DNA from: Lumbricus terrestris
Taxonomy: Eukaryota; Annelida; Clitellata; Crassiclitellata; Lumbricidae
Direction: 5' to 3'
DNA length: 64,000 nt
Assembly (NCBI GenBank): GCA_949752735.1
Contig: OX457043.1
Coordinates: 4,203,867-4,267,866 of the forward strand
The notes beneath the pieces were generated by a model that was not told the origin of the DNA, searched no databases, and saw nothing but the letters and a program-made list of their open reading frames with translations. This document shows positions 1 to 12,600 of the stretch, in pieces. Both the position numbers and the translations under genes were made by a program. The first letter of the stretch is position 1. The number at the start of each line of letters is the position of its first letter.

Positions 1-258
1 TGGAGGCGACATATAGGCGATTCGCGTTCTTGTTGGCAATTATTCGGATAAACGAGGTGGAAATTTCTGTCGAAATGATTTCTCGTAGATTTATGTAGAA
101 CTTATGATTAAATTGGTTATCATCGTGCACTGCAATCAATTGGTCGTTGAGCAAGGTAAATATGTCATTCCGCAGGTTGGTCACGTCTGTGGGGGCCATG
201 TTGCTAAGAAATATTAACGTTGCAGCACGCTTAGCTGACACTTGAGTCATCTGATCGC
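1..258 (-). CDS. Copy A, exon encoding start of propeller II (partial)
   Basis: Acceptor AG at 259-260, phase 1. The first residues are GDQMTQVSAKRAAT, aligned residue for residue with the terminal exon of copy B (30492 downwards). The rest of this exon, including the stop, lies before position 1. Confidence 0.85.
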
Positions 259-3200
259 CTTGAGAAATTTCAGAAAAATCTTATCATTATATAAGACACA
301 GAAAATGCCTTCCCAATGGTTAATCACAGTGTCATAAACATTCATTCACTCTAGATTAAAGCGGACTCTTAAATTATGTAGAGCTAATTCTTGATTGAAT
401 AAATATCAACAAAATAAACGACCTACACTTATTGATTTTGCAAAACAGATTTGATGGATACATTGATAAATGGTCAGTGAGTAATCAAAACGTCTCGAGG
501 GAGTACCTCAGGATTGAATCCTCCCAAGAAAATATCTCGTTGTTGTACAGGGTGGGTAAAAAAGCAGGGCTGTTTTCAAGAAATTTTTAGAACTGCACAA
601 TCTTTTTTCCTGTCCCACCTTCCATGGTAAATTACTTCCAAACGGAGAACAATGACCTTTTTTCCTAGTTTAACTGTAACAGAACTGCTTCTACAACTGC
701 ACCAATCCATTTAGAACTGCACATTTTGTGCACAACTGCACGTTAAAAAAGCCCTGTAAAAAAGATCCCTAAGGTTTTTGATAATCTTGGCCAGAAGTAA
801 GAATTTCGAAATTGAATTTTACAGTCTTAAAGAAAATTCATGTTTACACATGATGACCAGATTTCATCAGAATAATTTCAAACAGAACGAAAGTTATTAA
901 TTTTATCACTTTCAGTGAGACCACCCACAGCTTTTTGACGATTCAAAAACGTAACGCAACAAAAAGTAGCCAAACGCGTCGGTTGGTCCATGGCTCGGCA
1001 AGCGGATACCGTCCGCCCAAAACGGACGTTATCACCACCCACCCACCCAAAAAAAGAAGCCCGAATTCCCCAAAGCAGAGGAACTAGATTAAACAAACAC
1101 TGATCGATGATGTATATAATAATATATTATATTCTTTCAAACCGAAAAGATTCTCTTTACTGCTAAGTATACAAGCACTGGCACTGATAGTCCAAATTAA
1201 TGCGATACCAAGTGTAGACTAGATGATAGACCTAAATCTCCTCAGAATTGATAAAACATTCAGTTATTTCTGTGATTTCCTCGTGCGAAATATAGGCCTA
1301 CTTTCCTTCATCAACTGATAACCAATAATAACTAACCTTCAGTGACAACTTGCAGAGAAAACACGTTGACGACATCCCTGCCGTAAATATCAGTGTCAAT
1401 AATGATCAACTGCTCTCTGGCTTCTTTATAGTGAATCTTTCTGGGGCTTTGAATATCATCTTTCTCTTTTGTCAAGAGAACGTGCTTGGCATTGAACTTC
1501 TGGTTAAACTTGGCGATTTCGCCACTGCGGGAATCATAGGCAATGAACAGGTTCCCTTTAAAAGGCGTTAAGAATGGCGGATGAGCGAAATGCGGCTGGC
1601 TCCAAGCCTCATTCGGTTGAGGACTAAGGACAAGACTTGATCGGCCAATGCGGGTTACGAGAGCAATTTTGTATTCGTTGCGAAACGTTTCAGACCGTTT
1701 ATAGCTCACAATGAACTCCCCAGAGTCCGATCTGATGGCGCAAAAATACGAAGGCGATGTCCATGAATTTAGAGTCGTTGGCAGGGTGATTGATTGCATG
1801 AGTTGAGTTGCAGTTCCATAGAGTTCAATACACCGTGGCGAAATATCATTCCGCAGTACCAACAGTGTCCCATCGCAGCAAACAGATAGAGGACAAGGCT
1901 CTTTTATATTCGGCAACCATATCTTCAAACTGTAGTCCATTGCCGACAGTTTCAACACACCCTTGTCGCTAGTCGTATAAAGGCACATATTTCTCTCGCA
2001 AGCCTTAGTATAATTAGGCTGAGAGCGAACGAGTGGCAGGTAGACATTTGTTATGCATTTGAATGGCGGCAAATCTTCGTAGACTGAGAGAGTGTCGCTG
2101 AATCGTAGATAGATCTTATCCAGTAGACTTGTGACGTCACACAACGTCTGACCGCTTGTTCTAAGCGTCTTTTGGTGCCTTGCCAAAATGAAACGCTTGG
2201 CTGAAAAAGTATCAGTCGTTATAAAAACATTATTATATCGCATGTAGCTTTTTACTGCGACGGTTTTGGTTGGTTGACTCCGATGTGGGAGATACTATTA
2301 TTTTTTTAATTAAATTTTTATTTTATCGAAATTATCGTGGTGCTATTATTAATAGCTGCTTCGCTTCTTCCCCGTTCTTGGCTTGCATCGCTTTCAGCAT
2401 GGTATATAAAGAGGTAATCATAGTCAAAGGGAGGGAGTTCGTCAGCCGTCAGTCGAAGTGAGCCGTCAGCTGTCAGGCAGTCAGCCGCCAGAGTTAAGAG
2501 TCAGTCGAGTCGAGTCGAGTCGAGGTAGAAGTCAGCGCTCGCGAAGTTCGGAGTTGAAGTCAACAGTCGACGTCGTCGTCGGGGGAGAGAAGGATTCCTC
2601 GGCGATCTTTTCGCAGGACAGCTTGCGTGGTCTTCGGTCTTCGAATGGCGGACGTGCCTCCTTGGTCCGCGTCCTCATCTGTCCTCGCGTACACACACCT
2701 CCTTTCGAACAATTTGCAGTTTGGACACACCGCCTCGCCAGCATTGTTGACGGTATTGTTGCATACACTCATAGGCGGAGACTTGTTCCGAACTTTGGGG
2801 GGGGAGTGGGAAGGACGAGCGGCCGAAAAACGATCGCCGAGGAGCGATGCGACGAGCAGGAAAAGGGATTTGTGCCACCTTCCTAAATGTCGAAAGTTTT
2901 TATTTTTCATGCTGCAATTGTGGCATTTTAGGCTGTCATTTTTTAAAATTGCTCATTTTTAGTGCTAATAGTCCTGGTCTAAGACTTCAAAGTGTCTCCC
3001 CATTGTTGAAATGTTTTGAATTTCCACAATGCAATGGTAGCATTTTATGCTATCATTTTAACGAAATTGCTCATCATTTCAGCGCTAAATGTCTTGTTCT
3101 AACACTTCAAAGTGTTCCCCATGTCGAACATTTTTAATCTCCATACTGCAATTGCAGCATTTTAAGCAGTCAGTTTAATTAAGTTGCTCACCATATGAGT

Positions 3201-6200
3201 GCTAATAATACTAATTCAAAGTTTCCCCCTCATTGTCTTATTTTGTTTTAATTTGACTGTAATGGAAACATTTTAGGATGTGATCAAAACAAAATTTTCA
3301 CTCAATCACACAGAAATTTGGAGAGCCTGGCCACTCCGCTGTGCAAGAAGTAGATAACACCCACAGTCAAGTCGAGAAGAAACTTAAAGCACAGGATGCT
3401 TTCAGCCCAATAGGCCTGGTTAGAGTTCTAAAACAGGTTAACCCAAAGAAACCCATGGCAGTTATCCAGATGAGACAGTTTCAGGATTATAAATCTGCAG
3501 CGAATAAGTTAAATTTTTCAACGATACCATACAAGAAAGTGAAAGTCATTACTTATTCAAACAGTGAATCAGATGTTGCTGTCGAATATGGGACTTCCTT
3601 TGACAAAAGTCTTCTCACTAAAGCTCATTATGATGAAACCACTTCAAGAAATCCCCAGGAAGATTTGTAACACACCGCATGCACCGCACAAGCTGCCTTT
3701 CCTATTTATTGAACAATGTATTCCCACTGGAGAATTGTCATCAGAAAAGGCAAGAGCTTTGGAATCTATACTCAAGTTCATGGATGAAACAACCCGGTAC
3801 TTTAAAACTATCATCAAAAGCCCGCAGAAGAGCAAGAACTCGCCAAGTACTTCGACTGCTGAAGAGCCAATGCCACGGAAAAGAAGTAAAGTGATGACTT
3901 TAAGAACAGTTACTTCTGCTTCAGGAAGGAGAGTGAAAAGAGAGGTGACGTTCGGGGACGCAATGCTCAGAAATAGTCATAGAAAAAGAAGACTTAGCGA
4001 TGCATAATTATCATGGACTTTAACTCCTAAGGATTAAGCATTTCAAAGTTAGATCTTACACAGACAGGCGTAAATAAACTTTCTAGGTCTCATTTCATGA
4101 GGTCTCTTTTCTTTCTGCAAGCATGATATTTTATCACGTGAGATAACCGACATTATTTTCTTATGTTGCCTACAATTTTAATAAAGTTTTGTGAGTAGGC
4201 GAATACAGCATTACTTTTTAGCATATAATTACCTACTCATTGTTAAAGCAATGTCGCAATTTCAATGTCTTTGATGCACTTACTGCACTTACCTGGATTT
4301 CATTGCTGAAATTGCTGAATGATTATTTACAATGCTAAATTTAATTGTGATCTTTGCATAACCTTATCAGCGTAATAATCTTACAAAGCAATCTTCTGAA
4401 ATATTGAGGGGATATAAGCACCTCTGTCCCCCCCACTACAAACTTTGGAGGGACCGTCCCCCGCTGTTCCCCCTAAGTCTCCGCCCATGCATACACTTTT
4501 TAACCATTTTTATCTTCTTGTCGAAGAAAATCGATGATAATTGGAGAAACAAATCTTGAATTCTTTCTTCAGTTACACCTCGGAGCCGAGCCGAGTTCAG
4601 CGGGCATTGTCAAGGCTTCAGGGTGGGCCATACTGGAAACTTAGTCGACCCTGAACCGCGTCGCGGAGGGACCCTAGAAGTATGGGGTGATTTGTAACAC
4701 GCATGTACATGTATGTGGGAATGCTAATATCAACCCGCATGTATATGTATATATATATATAATTATGGGCATGGATGTATGCGTATTTGCAGTGGTTTTA
4801 TTATAATAAATAACATTTTTAGTATAATCACTAACCTTAGAAATATATAGTTTCAACTGGAAGACTACACTAGTACACTTGTCTAACATTTCAAATAAGT
4901 GCTTCTTTACAGCAAACAAATTAAAACATTAGCACTTAGTACATCACTGACATTCACTGTCAATAGTCACAAAAGTATGGCCCTTGTTGTGGCCTGTAAA
5001 GGGATAACAGAAGGGATGTAGGCCTAGTTTTACATCCCGCTGATTAGGGTCACTCCAATATTATAGATTACGCAAAGAGTATTACTACGGTGGTCAATAG
5101 GCCTACAGGAAGAATTATTATATCACACAAAGACTGAATCCAAAAATATTAAAACTGACGAAAACTGACCTAAAATCTGAAGTAAATTTGGTCATAGGCC
5201 TAATTATAGTCTACACATCGTAAAAAGTCATTAATTAATTAATTGGAAGGTTGTAATTCACATCACGGAATCTCTTCTAAAGTTCAGCAGACGTACATGT
5301 AGTAGGCCTATTATACTACTGATGGTGTTTCATGCCAAGCTTGAACATTATAGGACTTGATAGTGTATTAAATGTATTAAATGTGTTGAAATGGGGTTGT
5401 AGGCTAGGCCTATGTATATTAGAGACGTTATGGAGGAAATCTCTAATTTATAGCGGAGGGATTAGTTTATGGTCAAGCTGATAGAAAATTCACCTTTTAT
5501 AAATATCGAACACAAACAAACTCTTTCACTTGTGGTGTATGCCTCTTACTCGAAAAGTGTTGCGAAATAGGTGTTATTTTCGCTTGTAGGTAAGCTTAAC
5601 TCACCAACTTGTCTTCTGAATTCCATGTCCTCTATATCCACACGGCCAGGTTTGATACTTGATGTTCTGCTTCCATCAAATCTCTGAAGATGAAAAATAA
5701 CCATCAGCTGCTAAGAAATATAGTGCTTTTACGATTTCTTGGTCTATTCAGCAAAGTGTTCAGAAATACATTAATTTTGGGGTTGGATAATTATTGTATA
5801 ATACGTCCATTTGTTTGATCACAAGAATAGAAATTTGTTCTCTAAGCTTATTCTAAAAATGAATAAAAATTTATAAAGCCTAACTGCGCCGTACCTCAGA
5901 AAGTACACCCCAAGTGAGCTGGAAAAGATTGCGCATTGCCTTCAAAAGATCGCCAGTCAAGTAGATATCTTTCAAATGACTTAGATCCTTAGTTGAAGGA
6001 CACAGAAGCCATATTACGATGCCTCTGTTCCACGAAACTTCGAACACTTCGATGCCATCCATTCCAATGTCAGTATGAAGCTGTCTGAGTCTGCGCTTAT
6101 CGAACCGCTGCAGTATTTCCTTCTGCAATCCATTCACCAGGCGCTCTTCATTTTCTCTTGCTGCTTTTGTTAACCGAGGTGCAGTTATAACTCTACACTT

Positions 6201-6342
6201 CACGAGGACTGACAAATATATAAATATAATATAATTACATGGGAGCATATTTACAATATCGCATAATTGTATTGTATTGTGTGCGTGTGCGTGTGCGTGT
6301 GCGTGTGCGTGTGCGTGTGCGTGTGCGTGTGCGTGTGCGTGC

Positions 6343-6422
<80 letters not shown>

Positions 6423-9400
6423 GCTATGGCAATGCACTTCAACACATTAACTCATTAAAATATTAAAAATCGAGCCCGTAATATGAGAATATACCACCAT
6501 AGGCGCAAGAAATGGATATCGAAAGACACTTTTGAACTGATAGAGAAGAAACGCGAGGCCAAAACAAAATCACTCACGGAATACAAAAGACTGCGCTAGA
6601 TGAAGTACAGAAAGGACTACGAAATAATAAGCAGGAAGAGCTACAGACACTGTGTAGACAAATAGAAGAAAACGCAAAAAATGTAACAGCAGACCATGTA
6701 GTCTTCCAAAAAGAGAAGCGGTTCACTAGCTCATTCACTGGTAGATTCTACACTGGTTCAGTAGGCTAAAAAAGGCAAATCAGAGATGGAGAGAATACTG
6801 CGAGTAAACTATAAGCATGCAGCGAAGAAGTAGAGAGTGTAGAAATTGACATTTAAGAATGAGAACCACCACCGGTAAAGGAAGAGATAATGAAGTCGGC
6901 GTCACGAAAGGCACCGGGACCGGATGATGTGGCCGCAGAACTGTTAAGGTTTGGAGGAGAGATGACAGTGACTAAACTACACGAGATATGCACGATCGAA
7001 AGTGTGGGAGACCGGAGAATGGCCAGAAGAGTGGACTCAATCAGCACTCATCCCACTCCCCAAAAAGGGTGATCCACTTTAGTGTAATATTTACAGAATA
7101 ATCGCACTGGTTTCCCATGCAAGCAGGATTTTGTTGCGCGTGATGCTAGATCGTATGCAACACAAGCTCGATGACGAAATTACTCAGGAACAGGCGGGGT
7201 TTAGGTCAGAAGAGATACTAGAGACCAGATTGTGAAATTTAAGATCGTACTATAGAGAAATCAACAGAAAGAAGTCAATCACTCTATCTTTGTTTCGTTG
7301 ATTTTACTAAAACCTTTGATCGGGTCCGACATGAACAACTATGGATCACCGTGCTCGAAATGGCTTTCTAGTCCAACTACTAAGGAATCTGTGCATACAA
7401 TAACAGGCAAAATAGCAGCAAAATGTCAGGATTGATGGCCACACTTTGACATGGTTCAATGTTAAAAAAGGAGTTTGACAAGAATGCAACCTCTCTTCAT
7501 GCTTGTTTAACATTCTAGCAGAACAGGTGCGTAAGGCACTACTCGCACTAGCGGGATTTTCCGGTGGATTTAGGCTACGATTGGCGGAAACCCATCAACA
7601 ACCTCAGATACGCTGATGATATCGTCCTTATGGCCAGAACGTCGGAAGAACTACAAGACCTCGTGAAACGTGTTGAAAGTGTTGCAGGAGAATATGGCAA
7701 TGAACGTGGCAAAGACGAAAGTCATGACAACTACTGAGAAGGTGCTCAAGATGCAAATTGTGCGAGTGACGTAAAATCAAGGCTGGCCACGGAGATGGCC
7801 AAACTGACAAAGCTATGCATGTCCATCGGCAACAACACCAAATTGCGGCTGATGAAGGCTTTGGCGTGGCCAGTGGCGACTTACAGGTGCGAGGTCCGGA
7901 CGCTGAAGAAGAAGGAAGAAACTCGTTTTCAGATATTTGAGAACAAGCGCCCCGGAAAATTGCTGAGAATCTCGTGTGCAAAAATGATTCAAATGAACGG
8001 GCGTACAAACCGCCCACGGGCCAGAAATGTAGGCCTATAGCCTACTGGGCAATTAGCCCAAATCAAATTTCGAAAACTGCGCTATTTTGGCCACATCATA
8101 AGACAACCGCACGACAGTATTGAAAGCAATCTGCTGACGGGTCTCGTGGAGGGATTTTGAGACTAAGGTAGACCGAGAATTTCGTGGCTTGACAACGTCT
8201 CGCAATGGACTGACCTCGTGGGCACACACACCTGTTGAACGCGGCTCGCGACAGGAGACGTACTTTGGGCAGTGACAATCCATTCGTGTTGCCAACCGTC
8301 GCGGTGCGACGATGGCGATATGACAAGACATGACTATGAAAAGACATTATTGTCAGCTGCCGAAGCAAGAATGCAAGTCACACATCACTGAAAAGTTACA
8401 CCCGCCGGAAAGCGAGACAGATAGCTCTATAAGTTATAAAGTAACTGAGATCATGAATGAATTTAACCACATTGCGCATAATAATATGAACTTCCGTTTT
8501 CTTGAATGCAGCATGGGTCTCTAGCAGAAACATTAAAGTCAGTGCTTGTAAAAATGATTTTAAAGTAAGTGCCTTAGCCTAAAAAGCCTAAACTGCCTTG
8601 AGTTTATTATATTTTTGCCACCGTCGCGTTTGCTTAAACAAAACGAGTTCTTAGCCTTTTAAGGTTAAATCCTGAATTTTATTTGAAGGCCTACGTTACA
8701 CAGCTTATTTTACCTCCTCCTTTATCAATGACATCTGCGATACGGCGCTGGTCAAAAGAACGCAGACAGTCGATGAAATGCTGTTGTTTTTCATTCGGAT
8801 GCGACCTGATCACTTTCAGAAGTTCGAAATTTCTGTCGATTCGGTTCACTAGCTTTCTAATGCGCATCGCTTGTTTCCTTGTAAGACATCCAGCCGAAAC
8901 CAAAGGTTCGATGAGAATATTTGGTTTAATGCTCTCCAGCAGAAAGCGTCGGTTGCTCCGAATGATAGCTCGCGTCTTGAAAATCGTTTGCAAGAAGCCT
9001 AAAACAATAGTTATCGTATGGTAATCGTAAGTGTAATCTCCAAACTTCTAAAGCGCCACTTGAAAGCCGAGTGCGGGCACCAACCTGTTCACGAGCGTTG
9101 CGTCAAGTCAGACAGTTTGTCCGGGGTAGTCCGATGGAGGTCGAATGCGGCTTCCTGTGGTTCAGAGGGGCAGAACAGATGTTAAGGAGGGTGTTGCTTA
9201 GGTCAAGAATTGGAAGGTGTAGGATCAAGTGAATCAGAGTAAAGAGGCGAGACTTGAGTTATAAATGGCAAAGGGTGATGTATCGAAGAACCTGAAGGAG
9301 GTGATGGTAGGTGATTGGCAGTGATGGCGGAGGGACCGAAAATCTGCGGAATTCATGAAGTACTATAGCAGATCCTTCTGACCATCAGCGGTATTCGTGA

Positions 9401-9474
9401 CCATCATCCTCTTCCTCTTCTCCTCCTCGTCTTCCTCATCCTATTATCGCCAACGTCTTCATCGTCATTGTTAC

Positions 9475-9541
<67 letters not shown>

Positions 9542-9607
9542 GTCATCATCATCATCGTCATCATCATCATCATCATCATCGTCATCGTCATCATCATCAT
9601 CATCATC

Positions 9608-9670
<63 letters not shown>

Positions 9671-12600
9671 GTCAACAACAACAACAACAACAACAACAAC
9701 ACTACCATCATTCGTGCATGTTAAACCGCATTATTGCGCCGAATATTGAGTCACTGGACTAGCCCATACGCAGATTACATCACTCTCCATCTTTCACCAC
9801 GAATCTCTAGACAGGAGCCTAACAACGGCACCTGCCCCTCACTCCTAGTACGACACCTTTGCAGGATATAACCATGACTCAAGAATCCGTTTTTGCTATA
9901 ACATTTGACATCAGCAACCTGACTGATGGGCGCCTGTTAACGGCTGTCCCTGCTTTATTACCTTATTATTACTAAACTTTATTATCGCTCCTGTGTGTTA
10001 TTTTACATTATGTGACTTGTAACCTGGTGCGGTAAGTCAACTGGATTTGTCTTGTTTTTCAGATAAAACGATTGTGCTACCATGTTGACCGAAAACACCT
10101 TGTAGTAGCTCAAGGTACCCTACTTGGGCCAAAAGTACACAAAGTACACACTTATACACTGCAGCATGGTCGGCGTAGTTTTTAAAAACATTGCCTGTTA
10201 TGAACTGTTTAAGGTTCGCGAAATCATTGGCGATTATTTCAGTTACTTACGCGACACAATACGATTTTCGGCTGATTTGAAACGGCGTCTTTTTATCGTG
10301 AAATTCCAGTCCTGACTCACCGAGCACAACCACTTTAATACATCTTCTCTTGAAAATCGACGACTTATTGAACAGAAACGAATTTCAAACACTTTCAAAA
10401 GAATCAATTCTAGTACCACAAATGGCAGGCCGTCAATCTTCAAGGCAAACAATAAACAGTAAACAGTCGATTTAACACAACTCAAAATGATCGTATAGGC
10501 TCGTACGCTATCGATACATCTAGGCTATGAAATAATATCTGCAAAAATCGATTTGTAAACCCTCGAACGCAAGTGTAGGCCAAAGCCAAACTTCAAATTA
10601 ATCGAGCTCTTCTTGAAAATTGTCAAGTTATTTTAACTTCGTGCTGCTTAGATTTGAGCTAATGTGAAGACTAGGTCATACAGAAGGATTTTTGGTGGTC
10701 AGGACTCAGGCGGGTTGGCTGAAGTTCAATCCAGACACGTTTGAAGCCATCGAATCCTTAGACCAAGTGTAGGTGCTAATAAAGTTCATTTCAATACTAT
10801 ATTCTACTCCAATTTTTGAGTTTTAATTAAATCAGGCAGTGGCGTAGCCAGGAATTTTTCATGAGGGGTTGTTTTTTTTGGCCTGGCCGGATACCCTTTC
10901 TGAAACCAACCCAACAGTAGCTTGGACTACTGTTGCTCTATTCTTGTTGGTTTGCCTCAATTATTGATATCCCGACTTGACCGTGTTCTTCGGTCCGCAG
11001 CCCGGCTAATTGGGCGAATCCCTAAATATGCATCTGTTTCATCATACATGCGTGATACTCTACACTGGCTCCCTATATCACAGCGTATCGAGTACAGAAT
11101 TGCTTCACTGGTTTGGCGTTGTCTTCTTGGCTGTGCTCCGACTTATCTTGTTGAGCTCTGCTGTCCAGTATCTGTTGTCCTGGCTCGCAGAGTCCTTCGC
11201 TCTGCCTCTAGTGTGAAGGTTTTGGTCCCACGTGTTGAAACCTCAACCTGTCAGCGTCGTGCTTTCTCAGTTGTAGGTCCATCTGTCTGGAATTGTCTCC
11301 CGTTGCAGGTGCGCCTGCTACCAAGGGTTGACTCATCAGTCTTCTACAAGCTCCTTAAAACTTTTTTGTTTCGCCGTGGTTGGATTGGGAGCGCTTCTGA
11401 GTGGATTTCTTGAAGAGGCGCTATATAAATTCTTGAAATGAATGAATGAATGAACAGTATTACAGTAAATATAAAGGGAATAAAGTAACACAGGGAATAA
11501 AGTCACAAAAACAAATGTTACTACAAGCAATTGTTTTGTTTTTGCTTATATAAATGAAAAAATAACCTTTAAACAAAAACATTTCCTAGGCCAATGGGGG
11601 GTTTTAACCCCCGAAACCCCCCCCTTGGCTACGCCACTGAAATCAGGCATGTTTATAGGTCTATAGATCTAAGCTGATAACACGGAGATCAAAGGATCAA
11701 AATGCTGATAAGAGCAATGGTGTCATACACTGGTAAAGGAGATTTGATGAAAATACATAAGGCATCTCTCGAAATCATTCTTGTGCCATGTCACTGTCGC
11801 TGTGAACTCGGCCATAGGTAACATCAATGTTTCGAAGTCTCTTCTCATTATGGTATCAATTGCTTCGACATCGTATACATGTCTTAGGTGGACGAGTTCT
11901 TGCAACGATGCAACATGAAAATAGTAGGCTATTCCGTTATTGAACGTGACGAACATCAACCCAAACTTTTTCAGCTCAAGCGTTTCAGAGAGGGGATCAT
12001 TCAGCTTCTCATTCAATCGCGCCACAACATCCTTAACTTCGCTGTCGTCCACTTTGTTTCCTCCACGATTAAGGTGGCAATATATCTTTGCAGTTGCTAC
12101 AAAATACCAGTAGGCCTAATCAGCATCAGTCCTCGAAAAAGCAAATTGCATTAGACCAGAACTATTAGCGTACCTATGGGCGGAGTTTGGTTTCCGTTTT
12201 GGGTTTTTTTTTGGGTGGGGGGCTAAAAAAAACTTGGTCCCGAACGAGCCGACAGTATTTTTCGTGTCGCCCAAAAAGTCGATGACCTTTTTTAGTCATC
12301 AATTTCAAATGTCATGAAAATAACTATATTACTATATTTTCCCGACCGGAACAGTGGATGACCTTTTTTAATCATCAGGTTCAAATCTCATGAAAATTAC
12401 TATAGGCCTATTAAATTTCCCGACCGAAAAAGTTAATGACCTTTTTTAGTCATTTGGTTGGACGCTCTTAGGGGGGGGTTAAGCCCAAAAAAGATACCAT
12501 TTACACGGTAAAAAACATGAACCTGGGGCTTCTTGTGGGCTTAGTCCCCAGCCCCTGATAAACTCCGCCCATGAGCGTACCAACCATCAACTTTGGACGA

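Larger units (their letters stand above)
2770..4489. mobile_element. 1.7-kb hAT-type element carrying ORFs
   Basis: Terminal inverted repeats begin CAYRGGCGGAGACTT at the left and end AAGTCTCCGCCCATG at the right. The flanks are an exact 8-bp duplication, CATACACT (2762-2769 and 4490-4497), which is diagnostic for hAT transposition. It holds degenerate tandem repeats (2885-3290) and a two-frame coding stretch (3341-4007) with no recognisable hAT transposase, so it is non-autonomous. Confidence 0.8.
2243..4699. mobile_element. Solo LTR-like insertion, interrupted by a hAT element
   Basis: Sequence starting TGTAGC and ending GTAACA, flanked by the 4-bp repeat CGCA at 2239-2242 and 4700-4703. 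Copy B lacks it, its intron running straight through the equivalent GCATGTA site. A TATA-like box (TATATAAAG) lies near 2402. Without the nested hAT element at 2770-4489 it would be about 730 bp. This fits a solo LTR left by recombination; no second LTR or gag/pol is seen. Confidence 0.5.

Noticed and set aside
2458..2962. Several overlapping ORFs on both strands
   Set aside because: They fall in a GC-rich LTR-like leader and the start of a hAT element; no domain recognised.
5880..6437. Single ORF joining a TH/AH dipeptide repeat to the TRADD-N-like exon
   Set aside because: The repeat is a GT microsatellite in the intron; the exon starts at a conserved acceptor at 6209, matched in copy B.
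9397..9762. Long poly-His, poly-Ser and poly-Met reading frames
   Set aside because: They are the frames of an ATC/CAA microsatellite with no splice or coding support.
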